Positions 36,601 to 44,779 of a stretch of 64,000 nucleotides of DNA are shown here, one piece after another. The stretch's first letter is position 1; every line of letters begins with the position of its first letter. The notes under the pieces are model-generated. The model was given only the letters and a program-made list of their open reading frames with translations. It searched no databases and was not told the origin of the DNA. The DNA is from Pseudoduganella guangdongensis (GTDB lineage Bacteria > Pseudomonadota > Gammaproteobacteria > Burkholderiales > Burkholderiaceae_D). The stretch is from the NCBI RefSeq assembly GCF_009857475.1, contig NZ_WWCJ01000015.1:59085-123084 (forward strand), read 5' to 3'. A program made the translations under genes and the position numbers.

Positions 36601-39106
36601 TCTGGTCGGTGGTCAGGCCGGTGATCGTCGCGGTCTTCAGTGCGGCGATATCGGCGTTGTCCATGGCCTTGATCGCGTCGGTCGAGATCACAGCCAGTTG
36701 CGATGCCTTCAGGGCGCCGGCGTCGGAGGTGTCCAGGGCCTTGACCTGGTCGCTGTTCAGCACAGCTACCTGGTCGGAGCTCAGGGCCGAGATGTGGCCG
36801 GAGTTCAGGGCGCCGAACTGGTCGGACGACAGGGCCTTGATCTGGTCGGTGGTCAGGCCGCTGATGGCAGCGGTCTTCAGCGCGGCTACGTCGGCGTTGT
36901 CCATCGCGGCGATGGCGTCGGTCGAGATCACGGCCACTTGCGATGCCTTCAGGGCGGCCGCGTCGGAGGTGCTCAGGGCTTTCACCTGGTCGCTGTTCAG
37001 CACGGACACCTGGTCGGTGCTGAGCACGCCGATGTGGGCCGAGTTCAGGGCGCCGAACTGGTCGGAGCTCAGGGCCTTGATGTGGTCGGTGCTCAGGCCA
37101 GCGATGGCGCCGGTCTTCAGTGCAGCCACGTCCTGGCTGTCCATGGCGGCGACGGCGTCGGTCGACAGCACAGCGATCTGCGACGATTTCAGGGCGCCGG
37201 CATCGGCGGTATCCAGAGCTTTGACCTGATCGCTGTTCAGCACGGATACCTGGTCGGTGCTCAGGGCGCCGATGTGGGCCGAGTTCAGGGCGCCGAACTG
37301 GTCGGACGACAGGGCTTTGATCTGGTCGGTGGTCAGGCCGGAGAGCGCAGCGGTCTTCAGTGCGGCGATATCAGCGTTGTCCATCGCCTTGATGGCGTCG
37401 GTCGAGATCACAGCCAGTTGCGCGGCCTTCAGGGCGCCGGCGTCGGAAGTGTCCAGGGCCTTGACCTGGTCGCTGTTCAGCACGGCGAAGTGGTCGGAGC
37501 TCAGGGCCGAGATGTGGCCGGAGTTCAGGGCGCCGAACTGGTCGGACGACAGGGCCTTCAGTTGATCGGTGGTCAGGCCGGTGATCGTCGCGGTCTTCAG
37601 TGCGGCGATATCAACATTGTCCATCGCGGCGATGGCGTCGGTCGAGATCACGGCCAGTTGCGAGGCTTTCAGGGCGCCAGCGTCGGAGGAGCTCAGGGCT
37701 TTCACCTGGTCGCTGTTCAGCACGGCTACCTGGTCGGTGCTCAGCACGCCAACGTGGGCCGAGGTCAGGGCGCCGAACTGGTCGGACGACAGGGCTTTGA
37801 TCTGGTCGGTGGTGAAGCCAGCGATGGCGCCGGTCTTCAGTGCGGCCACGTCCTGGCTGTCCATGGCGTTGATGGCGTCGGTCGACAGCACAGCGATCTG
37901 CTGGCTCTTCAGTGCGCCGGCGTCGGAGGTGTCCAGGGCTTTGACCTGGTCGCTGTTCAGCACGGCAACCTGGTCGGTGCTCAGGGCGCTGATGTGGCCG
38001 GAGTTCAGGGCGCCGAACTGGTCGGACGACAGGGCTTTGATCTGGTCGGTGGTCAGGCCGGACAGTGCAGCGGTCTTCAGTGCGGCGATGTCAGCGTTGT
38101 CCATCGCCTTGATGGCGTCGGTCGAGATCACGGCCAGTTGCGAGGCCTTCAGGGCGCCGGCGTCGGAAGTGTCCAGGGCCTTGACTTGGTCGCTGTTCAG
38201 CACGGCTACCTGGTCGGAGCTCAGGGCGCTGATGTGGCCGGAGTTCAGGGCGCCGAACTGGTCGGACGACAGGGCGTTGATCTGGTCGGTGGTCAGGCCG
38301 GAAATGGCGGCGGTCTTCAGCGCGGCAACGTCGGCGTTGTCCAGGGCCTTGATGGCGTCGGTCGAGATCACGGCGATCTGCGACGCTTTCAGGGAAGCAG
38401 CATCAGAGGTGCTCAGGGCTTTGACCTGGTCGCTGTTCAGTACGGACACCTGGTCGGTGCTCAGCGCGCCAACGTGGGCCGAATTCAGGGCGCCGAACTG
38501 GTCGGACGACAGGGCTTTGATCTGGTCGGTGGTCAGGCCGGAAATGGCAGCGGTCTTCAGGGCGGCAACGTCCTGGCTGTCCATGGCGTTGATCGCGTCG
38601 GTCGACAGCGCGCCCAGTTGGCCAGCTTTCAGGGAAGCGGCATCGGCAGTGTCCATGGCCTTGACCTGGTCGCTGCTCAGCACGGACACCAGGTCGGTGC
38701 TCAGGGCGCCAACGTGGGCCGAGTTCAGGGCGCCGAACTGGTCGGACGACATGGCTTTCACCTGGTCGGTGTTGAGGCCGTTGATCGCGGCGGTCTTCAG
38801 CGCGGCAATATCAACATTGTCCAGGGCCTTGATGCTGTCGGTGGCCAGTACGCCGACTTGGGCGCTGTTCAGGGCAGCGGTGTGTTTGGTGGTCAGGGCG
38901 GCTACCTGGGTCGAGCGGATGGCGCCCAACTGGTCGGTAGTCATGACGGAAGCATGAGCGGAAGTGAAAGCGCCAACCTGGTCGGTCGTGAAGGCACGGA
39001 ACTGGTCGGTGTTCAGACCGGCAAGATCGGCAGTCGCCAAGGTTGCGATCTGCTGCGTGGTAATCGCAGCAATTTGGTCCGTTGTCATGTTGGTGACGAA
39101 GCTCAT
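33608..39106 (-). CDS. Giant octapeptide-repeat protein 2 (1832 aa), probable T1SS substrate
   Basis: Residues 1–~1570 are about 196 units of the 8-residue repeat L-[ST]-[ST]-D-Q-[VIF]-x-A, organised in an 80-residue super-repeat of ten units, each holding one Asp-rich unit (MDNADIAAL or MDSQDVAAL). The C-terminal domain (VVLDLDDNGIETLD onwards) carries EF-hand-like loops (DRNGDGSINDGAE, DSNGDGVINAGD) and ADVWF, and the protein ends TGFLAAPK. No signal peptide is present (MSFVTNMTTDQIAAIT). A strong AGGAGA ribosome site precedes the ATG. The HlyB/HlyD genes follow in the same direction, so it is the most direct substrate candidate. S-layer or adhesin function is inferred. Confidence 0.88.
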   Translation of the reverse strand: MSFVTNMTTDQIAAITTQQIATLATADLAGLNTDQFRAFTTDQVGAFTSAHASVMTTDQLGAIRSTQVAALTTKHTAALNSAQVGVLATDSIKALDNVDIAALKTAAINGLNTDQVKAMSSDQFGALNSAHVGALSTDLVSVLSSDQVKAMDTADAASLKAGQLGALSTDAINAMDSQDVAALKTAAISGLTTDQIKALSSDQFGALNSAHVGALSTDQVSVLNSDQVKALSTSDAASLKASQIAVISTDAIKALDNADVAALKTAAISGLTTDQINALSSDQFGALNSGHISALSSDQVAVLNSDQVKALDTSDAGALKASQLAVISTDAIKAMDNADIAALKTAALSGLTTDQIKALSSDQFGALNSGHISALSTDQVAVLNSDQVKALDTSDAGALKSQQIAVLSTDAINAMDSQDVAALKTGAIAGFTTDQIKALSSDQFGALTSAHVGVLSTDQVAVLNSDQVKALSSSDAGALKASQLAVISTDAIAAMDNVDIAALKTATITGLTTDQLKALSSDQFGALNSGHISALSSDHFAVLNSDQVKALDTSDAGALKAAQLAVISTDAIKAMDNADIAALKTAALSGLTTDQIKALSSDQFGALNSAHIGALSTDQVSVLNSDQVKALDTADAGALKSSQIAVLSTDAVAAMDSQDVAALKTGAIAGLSTDHIKALSSDQFGALNSAHIGVLSTDQVSVLNSDQVKALSTSDAAALKASQVAVISTDAIAAMDNADVAALKTAAISGLTTDQIKALSSDQFGALNSGHISALSSDQVAVLNSDQVKALDTSDAGALKASQLAVISTDAIKAMDNADIAALKTATITGLTTDQIKALSSDQFGALNSGHISALSTDQVAVLNSDQVKALDTADAGALKSSQIAVLSTDAVAAMDSQDVAALKTGAIAGLSTDHIKALSSDQFGALNSAHISVLSTDQVSVLNSDQVKALSTSDAAALKSSQIAVLSTDAINAMDSQDVAALKTSAIAGFTTDQIKALSSDQFGALTSAHVAVLSTDQVSVLNSDQVKALSTADAASLKASQIAVISTDAIAAMDNADMTALKTAAISGLTTDQIKALSSDQFGALNSGHISALSSDQVAVLNSDQVKALDTSDAGALKAAQLAVISTDAIKAMDNADLAALKTNAISGLTTDQIKALSSDQFGALNSSQVGVLSTDQVAVLSSDQVKALDTADAASLKASQLAVISTDAIKAMDSQDLAALKTAAISGLSTDQIKAISSDQFAALNSGHIAALSTDQVSVLSSDQVKALDTADAGALKASQVAVITTDAIKALDNADIAALKTSAISGITTDQIKALSSDQFGALTSAQVAILSTDQVAVLSSDQVKALDTADAASLKSSQIAVLSTDAINAMDSQDVAALRTNAIAGITTDQLKALSSDQFGALSSAHVGVLSTDQVAVLNSDQIKALDTADAAALKGSQVAVISTDAIAAMDNADLAALRTGAIAGITTDQVKALTTDHLKALTSQQVGVLTSDQFGALSTDQAKAIDAADIAAIKTAAIKGLTTDSVRALTTDQVHALTTLQIHALTTDQQNAMTTDQIRALSSLTPVVLDLDDNGIETLDISAGVQFDLKANGSKLNTGWVGGGDGLLVLDRNGDGSINDGAELFGSGTTLANGQKATTGYQALAELDSNGDGVINAGDANFGKLQVWVDNGDGITQAGELKSLGDLNITQLNLDVTRGNGGSNGNINGLQSTYETADGKSHGAADVWFLAGEADLRSSVSSLVQAMSGFDSAAAPAAGSTKLDVAAAQDSLNVASTSALMAAAIAQFDASKLNPAQQLANTDDDNRRLKALQSNSTGTGFLAAPK
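34380..39090 (-). repeat. 24-bp repeat array with 240-bp super-repeat (giant 2)
   Basis: The octapeptide units give a 24-bp period. Over about 34620–38940 a higher period of exactly 240 bp appears: the phrase CCTGGTCGG[TA]GC ends at 34860, 35100, 35340 and so on every 240 bp to 38700, giving 17 clear copies plus diverged edges. Copies are near identical apart from a few variable units, which suggests recent amplification or gene conversion. The ends of the array are more diverged. Confidence 0.95.
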
Positions 39107-39641
39107 TTCCGTTCTCCTGTAGGCACTACTAAATTCCTGGACAAGAATGGGAGCCAGCCTTTTGGGGGGCTCCCATCCAGATAATCTTGCAAAACTACTA
39201 AATTTGTGGCTAACTTGCCAATTACTTATCTATTGCAGCTCAACTGTTCCCTGCGGGAACCGCGCTTTTCATTCTTAACGTCAACAAAACGGTTAACTTT
39301 AGAGAGGCAAGGTGCGCTACCGCACAGACAGATGCGCCTTCCAGCGTCATAAAGCGACCTAATTCGTCATTCCATTAAGCATTTTTTTCGTTTTCTTTCG
39401 GAAACTATGCTTAATTTTTAGAAATCGCTTCTTCGTCCGGCACAGGCTCGATTTTACCCCAGTCTGTTTCCGCATGGCATCTTCCAGTTAAACAATTTCG
39501 GCCTATTTCAGCGTTTCCACAACCTGATTTTTGGGAAACATTTCGTTAACATCATAGAAATATTCATAAGCTTGTTTACCACGCTAGCCATGCCGGAAAC
39601 ATTACCGGCCAAATTTGACCGGGTGATGAAAAAACGGTCAG
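39107..39641 (-). promoter_or_regulatory. Long upstream region of giant 2
   Basis: About 535 bp without a gene, richer in AT than its surroundings. Near the gene lies the AGGAGA ribosome site and, about 40 bases upstream of the ATG, a hairpin with 9-bp arms (39147–39155 with 39168–39176) that would fall in the mRNA leader. Farther up are a short TTCCCTGCGGGAA hairpin near 39248 and an inverted repeat ATTAAGCAT/ATGCTTAAT at 39374–39382 and 39407–39415. I could not pick a convincing -35/-10 pair. The hairpin may stabilise an abundant mRNA, as known for S-layer transcripts. Confidence 0.5.
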
Positions 39642-40026
39642 TCAGCGCGTCAGATTGGCGCGCAGCATATCCGCCAAGGCGTCGGCATCGCAGGTGATTT
39701 CCTGCTCGGTGCGCGGCGTCTCGGAAAACTCCCGCCCGACCTCGGTGAGGGTGGCCATGACCAGGTCGCCAGCCAGGGTACGGGCCGCTAGCGGGGCGTT
39801 TGGTAGCACTTCGTCAATAAAATCCCTGAACATTTGCGTCCCGGCAGCCCTGGCCTCGATGGCTTCCGGCGCATCGCGGTAGATCGGCGCCGCATCCGCC
39901 AGTGCCATGCGCACCGGCGCCTCCTCGCATTTCGCGCGCACCAGCGGCGGCACCGCCTTGTCCTGCAGGATGGTTTCCAGCATGGCCGAGGTCTGCAGCC
40001 ACTCTTCGCTCTGCAGGCTGAACAGG
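39642..40026 (-). pseudogene. TetR-family regulator remnant (C-terminal part only)
   Basis: The last ~125 codons of this frame read like the ligand-binding end of a TetR/AcrR regulator (MLETILQDKAVPPLVRAKCEEAP, then FRDFIDEVLPNAPLAARTLAG). The upstream codons of the same frame are only the antisense of the O-methyltransferase gene and have no helix-turn-helix. The DNA-binding half and the normal intergenic region are missing, so a deletion joined this gene to its divergent neighbour near 40030. It should be non-functional as a regulator. Confidence 0.7.
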
Positions 40027-40605
40027 ATGGCCGCCTTGTTGCTGGAACGCCTGTTTGCCGACGCCGACAGCGCCCCATCTCCGGCCCTGGCCGCCTTCGC
40101 CGGCCTGTCGCAACAGGAACGCGAGCGCCTGATGCGCAGCAAGGAGGCATACCGCGAGCTGTACGCCCAGTTGAAAGATGTTGCGATTCCCGTCTCACCC
40201 GAAACCGGCGCCCATTTATATATGCTGGCGCGCGGCACCCGGGCCAAGCTCATCGTCGAATTCGGCACCTCCTTCGGCCTGTCGACCCTGCACCTCGCCT
40301 CCGCCCTGCGCGACAACCTGGCCGCCGGCGGCCTGCTTGACCTGGTCGAATTCCGGGAGGGCGATGCGTTGCAGACGCTGCGCGGCGATATTCCCGGACC
40401 AATCGACCTATTGCTGCTGGACGGCGCCAAAGCGCTGTACACCGACATCCTGCAGCTGCTGGAACCGCACTTGCGCCCGGGCGCCCTGATCCTCGCCGAC
40501 AACGCCGACTACTGCCCCGACGACCTGGCCCTGGTGCGCGCACCGGGCAGCGGCTACCTGTCCCTGCCATTCGGCGCCGATGTGGAGCTCGCCATGAAAT
40601 GCTGA
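40027..40605 (+). pseudogene. O-methyltransferase with internal deletion
   Basis: The 192-codon frame matches class I SAM O-methyltransferases with an N-terminal ERLMRSKEAYRELYAQLKD block and the VEFGTSFGLSTLHLASALRDN motif I, but then jumps straight to LAAGGLLDLVEFREGDALQTL. In relatives about 25 residues (the GGG…TEFEPGKA segment that binds SAM ribose) lie between them. The deletion keeps the frame, so a protein could be made but would lack a key part of the SAM site. The start ATG is at the deletion junction with the TetR remnant and may be accidental. Confidence 0.65.
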
Positions 40606-40677
40606 CAAAAGTGAAAGCCATGTCACACCCGCCCCGGAGCGACGGCGTGCTGTTGATGCCTGAAAACCCGATCAAAG

Positions 40678-40700
40678 TATCGATTTTGCGAAAATCGATA
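40678..40700. repeat. Perfect palindrome with 10-bp arms
   Basis: TATCGATTTT (40678–40687) and AAAATCGATA (40691–40700) are exact reverse complements around GCG. It lies 72 bp behind the damaged O-methyltransferase gene. It could be an operator of a lost regulator or a weak terminator; no T-run follows. Confidence 0.6.
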
Positions 40701-40761
40701 GTAAAGTAACTGATTCCCTTTTTAGCACCGCCTTGCTCAGATGCAGTGCGGCTATGGCAGG

Positions 40762-40801
40762 AAAAGTAAAAAGCCCCGTAACTTCAACAAGTTACGGGGC
40801 T
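40762..40801 (-). terminator. Intrinsic terminator of ssb
   Basis: AGCCCCGTAACTT (40772–40784) and AAGTTACGGGGCT (40789–40801) form a 13-bp perfect stem with a CAAC loop; on the minus strand it is followed by TTTTACTTTT. It lies 25 bp behind the ssb stop. Confidence 0.9.
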
Positions 40802-40826
40802 GTTATTGAATCAATTTCGAGGCTGA

Positions 40827-41333
40827 TCAGAACGGGATGTCGTCATCCATATCGGAGAAATTCGGTGCCGGACGTGGGGCCGGGCGCGGTGCCGGGGCCG
40901 GTGCGGCCTGTGGGCGCGGGGCTGGACGTGCCGGAGGCGCGTCGTAACCCATGTCGTCGCCGCCGCCCATGCCACCACCCATGCCGCCGCCGGAATCACC
41001 ACGGCCGCCCAGCATCTGCATGTTTTCAGCGATGATGTCGGTAGCGTATTTCTCGATGCCGTCTTTGTCGGTGTACTTACGGGTTTGCAGGCGGCCTTCC
41101 ACGTAAACAGAGGAACCCTTTTTCAGGTACTGGCCCACGATTTCAGCCAGGCGGCCGAAGAAGGAGATACGGTGCCACTCGGTCAGCTCTTTCTGCTCGC
41201 CGGTGTTGCGGTCTTTCGAACGGTACGAGGTCGCGACGGCGATGTTGGCAATCGCGTCACCGCTAGGCATGTAGCGGATTTCCGGATCGCGACCCAGATT
41301 GCCGACGATGATCACTTTGTTGACTGATGCCAT
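40827..41333 (-). CDS. ssb: Single-stranded DNA-binding protein
   Basis: SSB binds single-stranded DNA at forks and repair sites and recruits partners through its acidic tail. The 168-residue product has the OB-fold N-terminus (MASVNKVIIVGNLGRDPEIRYMPSGD), a Gly/Pro/Ala-rich linker and the conserved C-terminal tip DMDDDIPF. It is divergent from uvrA with a shared 221-bp upstream region that holds a LexA box, the arrangement known from many proteobacteria. Confidence 0.97.
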   Translation of the reverse strand: MASVNKVIIVGNLGRDPEIRYMPSGDAIANIAVATSYRSKDRNTGEQKELTEWHRISFFGRLAEIVGQYLKKGSSVYVEGRLQTRKYTDKDGIEKYATDIIAENMQMLGGRGDSGGGMGGGMGGGDDMGYDAPPARPAPRPQAAPAPAPRPAPRPAPNFSDMDDDIPF

Positions 41334-41503
41334 TTATGAAACTCCTGAAGGAATGGGGGCCGGTTCGGCCAGCCCCAAAACCACGGAGTTTACCCTAAAT
41401 TAATAGTCGATCAAATATCGCCCGGCCTGACGCAGCGCAAATTGTTGTCGCGCGCCGATGCAAAGCGGAAATCGTCGCATGACGCAGCAAGCGCGGCCGA
41501 TCA

Positions 41504-41519
41504 CTGGTATTATGTACAG
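41504..41519. promoter_or_regulatory. LexA (SOS) box between ssb and uvrA
   Basis: CTGGTATTATGTACAG matches the LexA consensus CTGT-N8-ACAG with one mismatch (CTGG) and the correct CTG-N10-CAG spacing. It is 35 bp before the uvrA start, where LexA would block uvrA transcription until DNA damage. It may also affect ssb on the other strand. Confidence 0.75.
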
Positions 41520-41554
41520 TATTTGACGCCAGCTTCCCGAAAGGCACACACGCA

Positions 41555-44407
41555 ATGGAAGAAATCCGCATCCGCGGTGCACGCACGCACAACCTGAAAA
41601 ACATCAACCTCGACCTGCCGCGCAACAAGCTGATCGTGATTACCGGCTTGTCCGGCTCCGGCAAGTCGTCGCTGGCGTTCGACACCCTGTATGCGGAAGG
41701 CCAGCGCCGTTATGTGGAATCGCTGTCGGCTTATGCGCGCCAGTTCCTGCAGCTGATGGAGAAGCCTGACGTCGACATGATCGAGGGCTTGTCGCCCGCC
41801 ATCTCGATCGAGCAGAAGGCCACCTCGCACAACCCGCGTTCCACCGTGGGCACCGTGACCGAGATCCACGACTACCTGCGCCTGCTGTACGCGCGCGTCG
41901 GCACGCCTTACTGCATCAACCACCCGGACCACGCGCTGGCCGCGCAATCCGTGTCGCAGATGGTGGACGCCGTGCTGGCCATGCCCGAGGGCACCAAGCT
42001 GATGATCATGGCGCCGGTGGTGGCCAACCGCAAAGGCGAACACGTCGACCTGTTCGAGGCCATGCAGGCGCAGGGCTTTGTGCGCTTTCGCGTGCAGAGC
42101 GGCACGCACGAGGCCAAGATCTATGAAGTGGACGACCTGCCGAAGCTGAAGAAAACCGAAAAGCACACCATCGACGTGGTGATCGACCGCGTGAAAGTAA
42201 ACGCGGAGATCAAGCAGCGCTTGGCCGAATCGTTCGAGACCGCGCTGCGCCTGGCCGACGGCCGCGCCATCGCTTATGAAATGGACACCGGCGCCGAGCA
42301 TGTCTATTCCAACAAGTTCGCCTGCACCACCTGCGGCTACTCGCTGCAGGAGCTGGAGCCGCGCCTGTTCTCCTTCAATAATCCGATGGGCGCCTGCCCC
42401 GAGTGCGATGGCCTGGGCCATATCGAATTCTTCGACCCGCGCCGCATCGTCGCCTTCCCCAACCTGTCGCTGGCGTCCGGCGCGGTAAAGGGTTGGGACC
42501 GCCGCAACCAGTTCTACTACACGATGCTGGCCGCGCTGGGCGCCTACTACGACTTCGACCTGGACACGCCGTTCGAGCAGCTGCCGGCCAAGGCGCAGGA
42601 AGTGGTGCTGCATGGCTCGGGCAAGACCGCTATCCCGTTCACTTATATGAATGAGCGCGGCAAGGCCGTGGTCAAGGAACATACCTTCGAAGGCATCGTC
42701 AACAACCTGCAGCGCCGCTACCGCGAAACCGATTCGATGGCGGTCAAGGAAGAACTGGCGAAGTTCATCAACGAGAAGAAGTGCCCGAGCTGCGAAGGCG
42801 CGCGCCTGCGCGTGGAAGCGCGCCATGTGAAGATCGGCACCGGCAAGCAGGAACGCGCGATCTACCAGATCGCCGACAAGCCGCTGCGCGAGACCCTGTC
42901 CTACTTCGAGCAGCTGAAGCTGAAAGGCGCGAAAAAGGACATCGCCGACCGCGTGATCAAAGAGATCGTTTCGCGCCTGACCTTCCTGAACAATGTGGGC
43001 CTGGACTACCTGTCGCTGGAGCGCAGCGCCGATACCCTGTCCGGCGGCGAAGCGCAGCGCATCCGCCTGGCGTCGCAGATCGGTTCCGGCCTGACCGGCG
43101 TGATGTACGTGCTGGACGAGCCGTCCATCGGCCTGCACCAGCGCGACAACGACCGCCTGATCGACACCTTGAAGCACCTGCGCGATATCGGCAATTCGGT
43201 GCTGGTGGTGGAGCACGATGAAGACGCGATCCGCACCGCCGACTACATCGTCGACATGGGCAAGGGCGCCGGCGTGCATGGCGGCGACGTGATCGCCTCC
43301 GGCTCGCTGAAGGAGATCATGAAGTCGAAGGAATCGCTGACCGCGCAGTACCTGAGCGGCAAGCTGGGCATCGCCGTGCCGAAGAAGCGCCATGTGTCCG
43401 ATCCGCAGCGCCAGCTGACCATTACCGGCGCCACCGGCAACAACCTGAAAAAAGTCTCGCTCAACCTGCCGGTCGGCCTGATGACGTGCGTGACCGGCGT
43501 TTCCGGCTCGGGCAAATCGACCCTGGTCAACGACACCCTGTACCCGGCCCTGTCGCGCCACCTGTTCGGTTCCCAGACCGAGCCGGCGCCGCACGAATCG
43601 ATCAGCGGCCTGGAACACTTCGACAAGGTGATCTCGGTCGACCAGGCGCCGATCGGCCGCACGCCGCGTTCCAACCCGGCCACCTACACCGGCCTGTTCA
43701 CGCCGATCCGCGACCTGTTCGCCACCGTGCCGGTGGCCAAGGAACGCGGCTACTCGGCCGGCCGCTTCTCCTTCAACGTCAAGGGCGGCCGCTGCGAAGC
43801 CTGCCAGGGCGACGGCGTGATCAAGGTGGAAATGCACTTCCTGCCGGACGTGTACGTGCCGTGCGACGTTTGCCACGGCAAGCGCTACAACCGCGAAACG
43901 CTGGAAGTCCACTACAAAGGCAAGAGCATCACCGAAGTGCTGGACATGACGGTGGAAGATGCGCACGAGTTCTTCAAGGCGGTGCCGGTCATTGCGCGCA
44001 AGCTGCAAACCCTGCTCGATGTGGGCCTGGGCTATATCAAGCTGGGGCAGAGCGCCACCACCCTGTCCGGCGGCGAGGCGCAGCGCGTCAAGCTGTCGCT
44101 GGAACTGTCCAAGCGCGACACCGGCCGCACCCTGTACATCCTGGACGAGCCAACCACCGGCCTGCACTTCCACGATATCGACCTGCTGCTGAAAGTGATC
44201 CACCGCCTGCGCGACCACGGCAACACCCTGGTCATCATCGAGCACAACCTCGATGTGATTAAAACGGCCGACTGGATCGTCGACCTGGGTCCGGAAGGCG
44301 GTGCCGGCGGCGGCCAGATCATCGCCAGCGGCACGCCGGAGGAAGTGGCAGCCAACCCGGCCAGCGTCACCGGCAAGTACCTCGGCCCATTGCTGAAGAA
44401 GAAATAA
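41555..44407 (+). CDS. uvrA: Excinuclease ABC subunit UvrA
   Basis: UvrA is the damage-recognising ATPase of nucleotide excision repair. The 950-residue product has two ABC cassettes: Walker A motifs GLSGSGKSSLAF (residue ~31) and GVSGSGKSTLVND (~650), signature motifs LSGGEAQR twice, and zinc-finger Cys clusters (CTTCGY…CPEC, and CEACQGDG…CDVCHGK). Full length for the family. A LexA box lies upstream, so SOS induction is expected. Confidence 0.98.
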   Translation: MEEIRIRGARTHNLKNINLDLPRNKLIVITGLSGSGKSSLAFDTLYAEGQRRYVESLSAYARQFLQLMEKPDVDMIEGLSPAISIEQKATSHNPRSTVGTVTEIHDYLRLLYARVGTPYCINHPDHALAAQSVSQMVDAVLAMPEGTKLMIMAPVVANRKGEHVDLFEAMQAQGFVRFRVQSGTHEAKIYEVDDLPKLKKTEKHTIDVVIDRVKVNAEIKQRLAESFETALRLADGRAIAYEMDTGAEHVYSNKFACTTCGYSLQELEPRLFSFNNPMGACPECDGLGHIEFFDPRRIVAFPNLSLASGAVKGWDRRNQFYYTMLAALGAYYDFDLDTPFEQLPAKAQEVVLHGSGKTAIPFTYMNERGKAVVKEHTFEGIVNNLQRRYRETDSMAVKEELAKFINEKKCPSCEGARLRVEARHVKIGTGKQERAIYQIADKPLRETLSYFEQLKLKGAKKDIADRVIKEIVSRLTFLNNVGLDYLSLERSADTLSGGEAQRIRLASQIGSGLTGVMYVLDEPSIGLHQRDNDRLIDTLKHLRDIGNSVLVVEHDEDAIRTADYIVDMGKGAGVHGGDVIASGSLKEIMKSKESLTAQYLSGKLGIAVPKKRHVSDPQRQLTITGATGNNLKKVSLNLPVGLMTCVTGVSGSGKSTLVNDTLYPALSRHLFGSQTEPAPHESISGLEHFDKVISVDQAPIGRTPRSNPATYTGLFTPIRDLFATVPVAKERGYSAGRFSFNVKGGRCEACQGDGVIKVEMHFLPDVYVPCDVCHGKRYNRETLEVHYKGKSITEVLDMTVEDAHEFFKAVPVIARKLQTLLDVGLGYIKLGQSATTLSGGEAQRVKLSLELSKRDTGRTLYILDEPTTGLHFHDIDLLLKVIHRLRDHGNTLVIIEHNLDVIKTADWIVDLGPEGGAGGGQIIASGTPEEVAANPASVTGKYLGPLLKKK

Positions 44408-44420
44408 GGGGCCCGGCGGG

Positions 44421-44447
44421 GGGCCGCGTTGTACAAAAGCGCGGCCC
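44421..44447 (+). terminator. Hairpin after uvrA, possible terminator
   Basis: GGGCCGCG (44421–44428) pairs with CGCGGCCC (44440–44447), 8 bp with an 11-base loop. No T-run follows, so termination strength is uncertain. Confidence 0.4.
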
Positions 44448-44491
44448 ACAAGTAGAATTCAAAGCGAATTCTCCCCATTAAGGAACCCCAT

Positions 44492-44779
44492 ATGTCGTCC
44501 ACTGACCAGATCAAAGCGGCAGTCTTTGCCCAAATCTCCCAACTGCTCGAAGACAAGAGCATCGTGATTACGGACGACATGGCGCTTATCGGCGGCGAGA
44601 GCGTGCTCGATTCCATGAAACTGGTGGAACTTTGCCTGGCGCTGGAAGACAAGGCCGGTGACCTCGGCTTTGAGTTTGACTGGACGTCCGAGGCGGCCAT
44701 GTCGCGCTCGCGCAGCATGTTCCGCACCGCCGGTTCGCTGGCGGCGGAATTCCTGAGCCAGATGGAAGCCCAGAAATGA
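44492..44779 (+). CDS. Acyl carrier protein
   Basis: A 95-residue acidic helical protein with the phosphopantetheine attachment site GGESVLDSMKLVEL (Ser in DSM). It is not the fatty-acid ACP, given its divergence and its neighbours: SDR reductase, AMP ligase and GNAT, all overlapping or nearly so. It would hold an acyl group for transfer by the GNAT at the end of the operon. The gene begins an independent unit 84 bp after uvrA; the stop overlaps the SDR start by four bases. Confidence 0.85.
   Translation: MSSTDQIKAAVFAQISQLLEDKSIVITDDMALIGGESVLDSMKLVELCLALEDKAGDLGFEFDWTSEAAMSRSRSMFRTAGSLAAEFLSQMEAQK

Noticed and set aside
34380..39090. CRISPR array
   Set aside because: The regular spacing is 24 and 240 bp in frame with a protein, without unique spacers, and no cas genes are near.
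33782..39184. A 1800-codon open frame opposite giant 2, and similar long frames opposite giants 1 and 3 (for example 5681–11911)
   Set aside because: The 24-bp repeats use few codons, so a stop-free antisense frame in one unit stays open through all. The antisense proteins have no start context, no C-terminal domain and odd composition.
39642..40502. A full 286-residue protein on the minus strand
   Set aside because: Only the last ~125 codons look like TetR; the first part is antisense of the O-methyltransferase frame.
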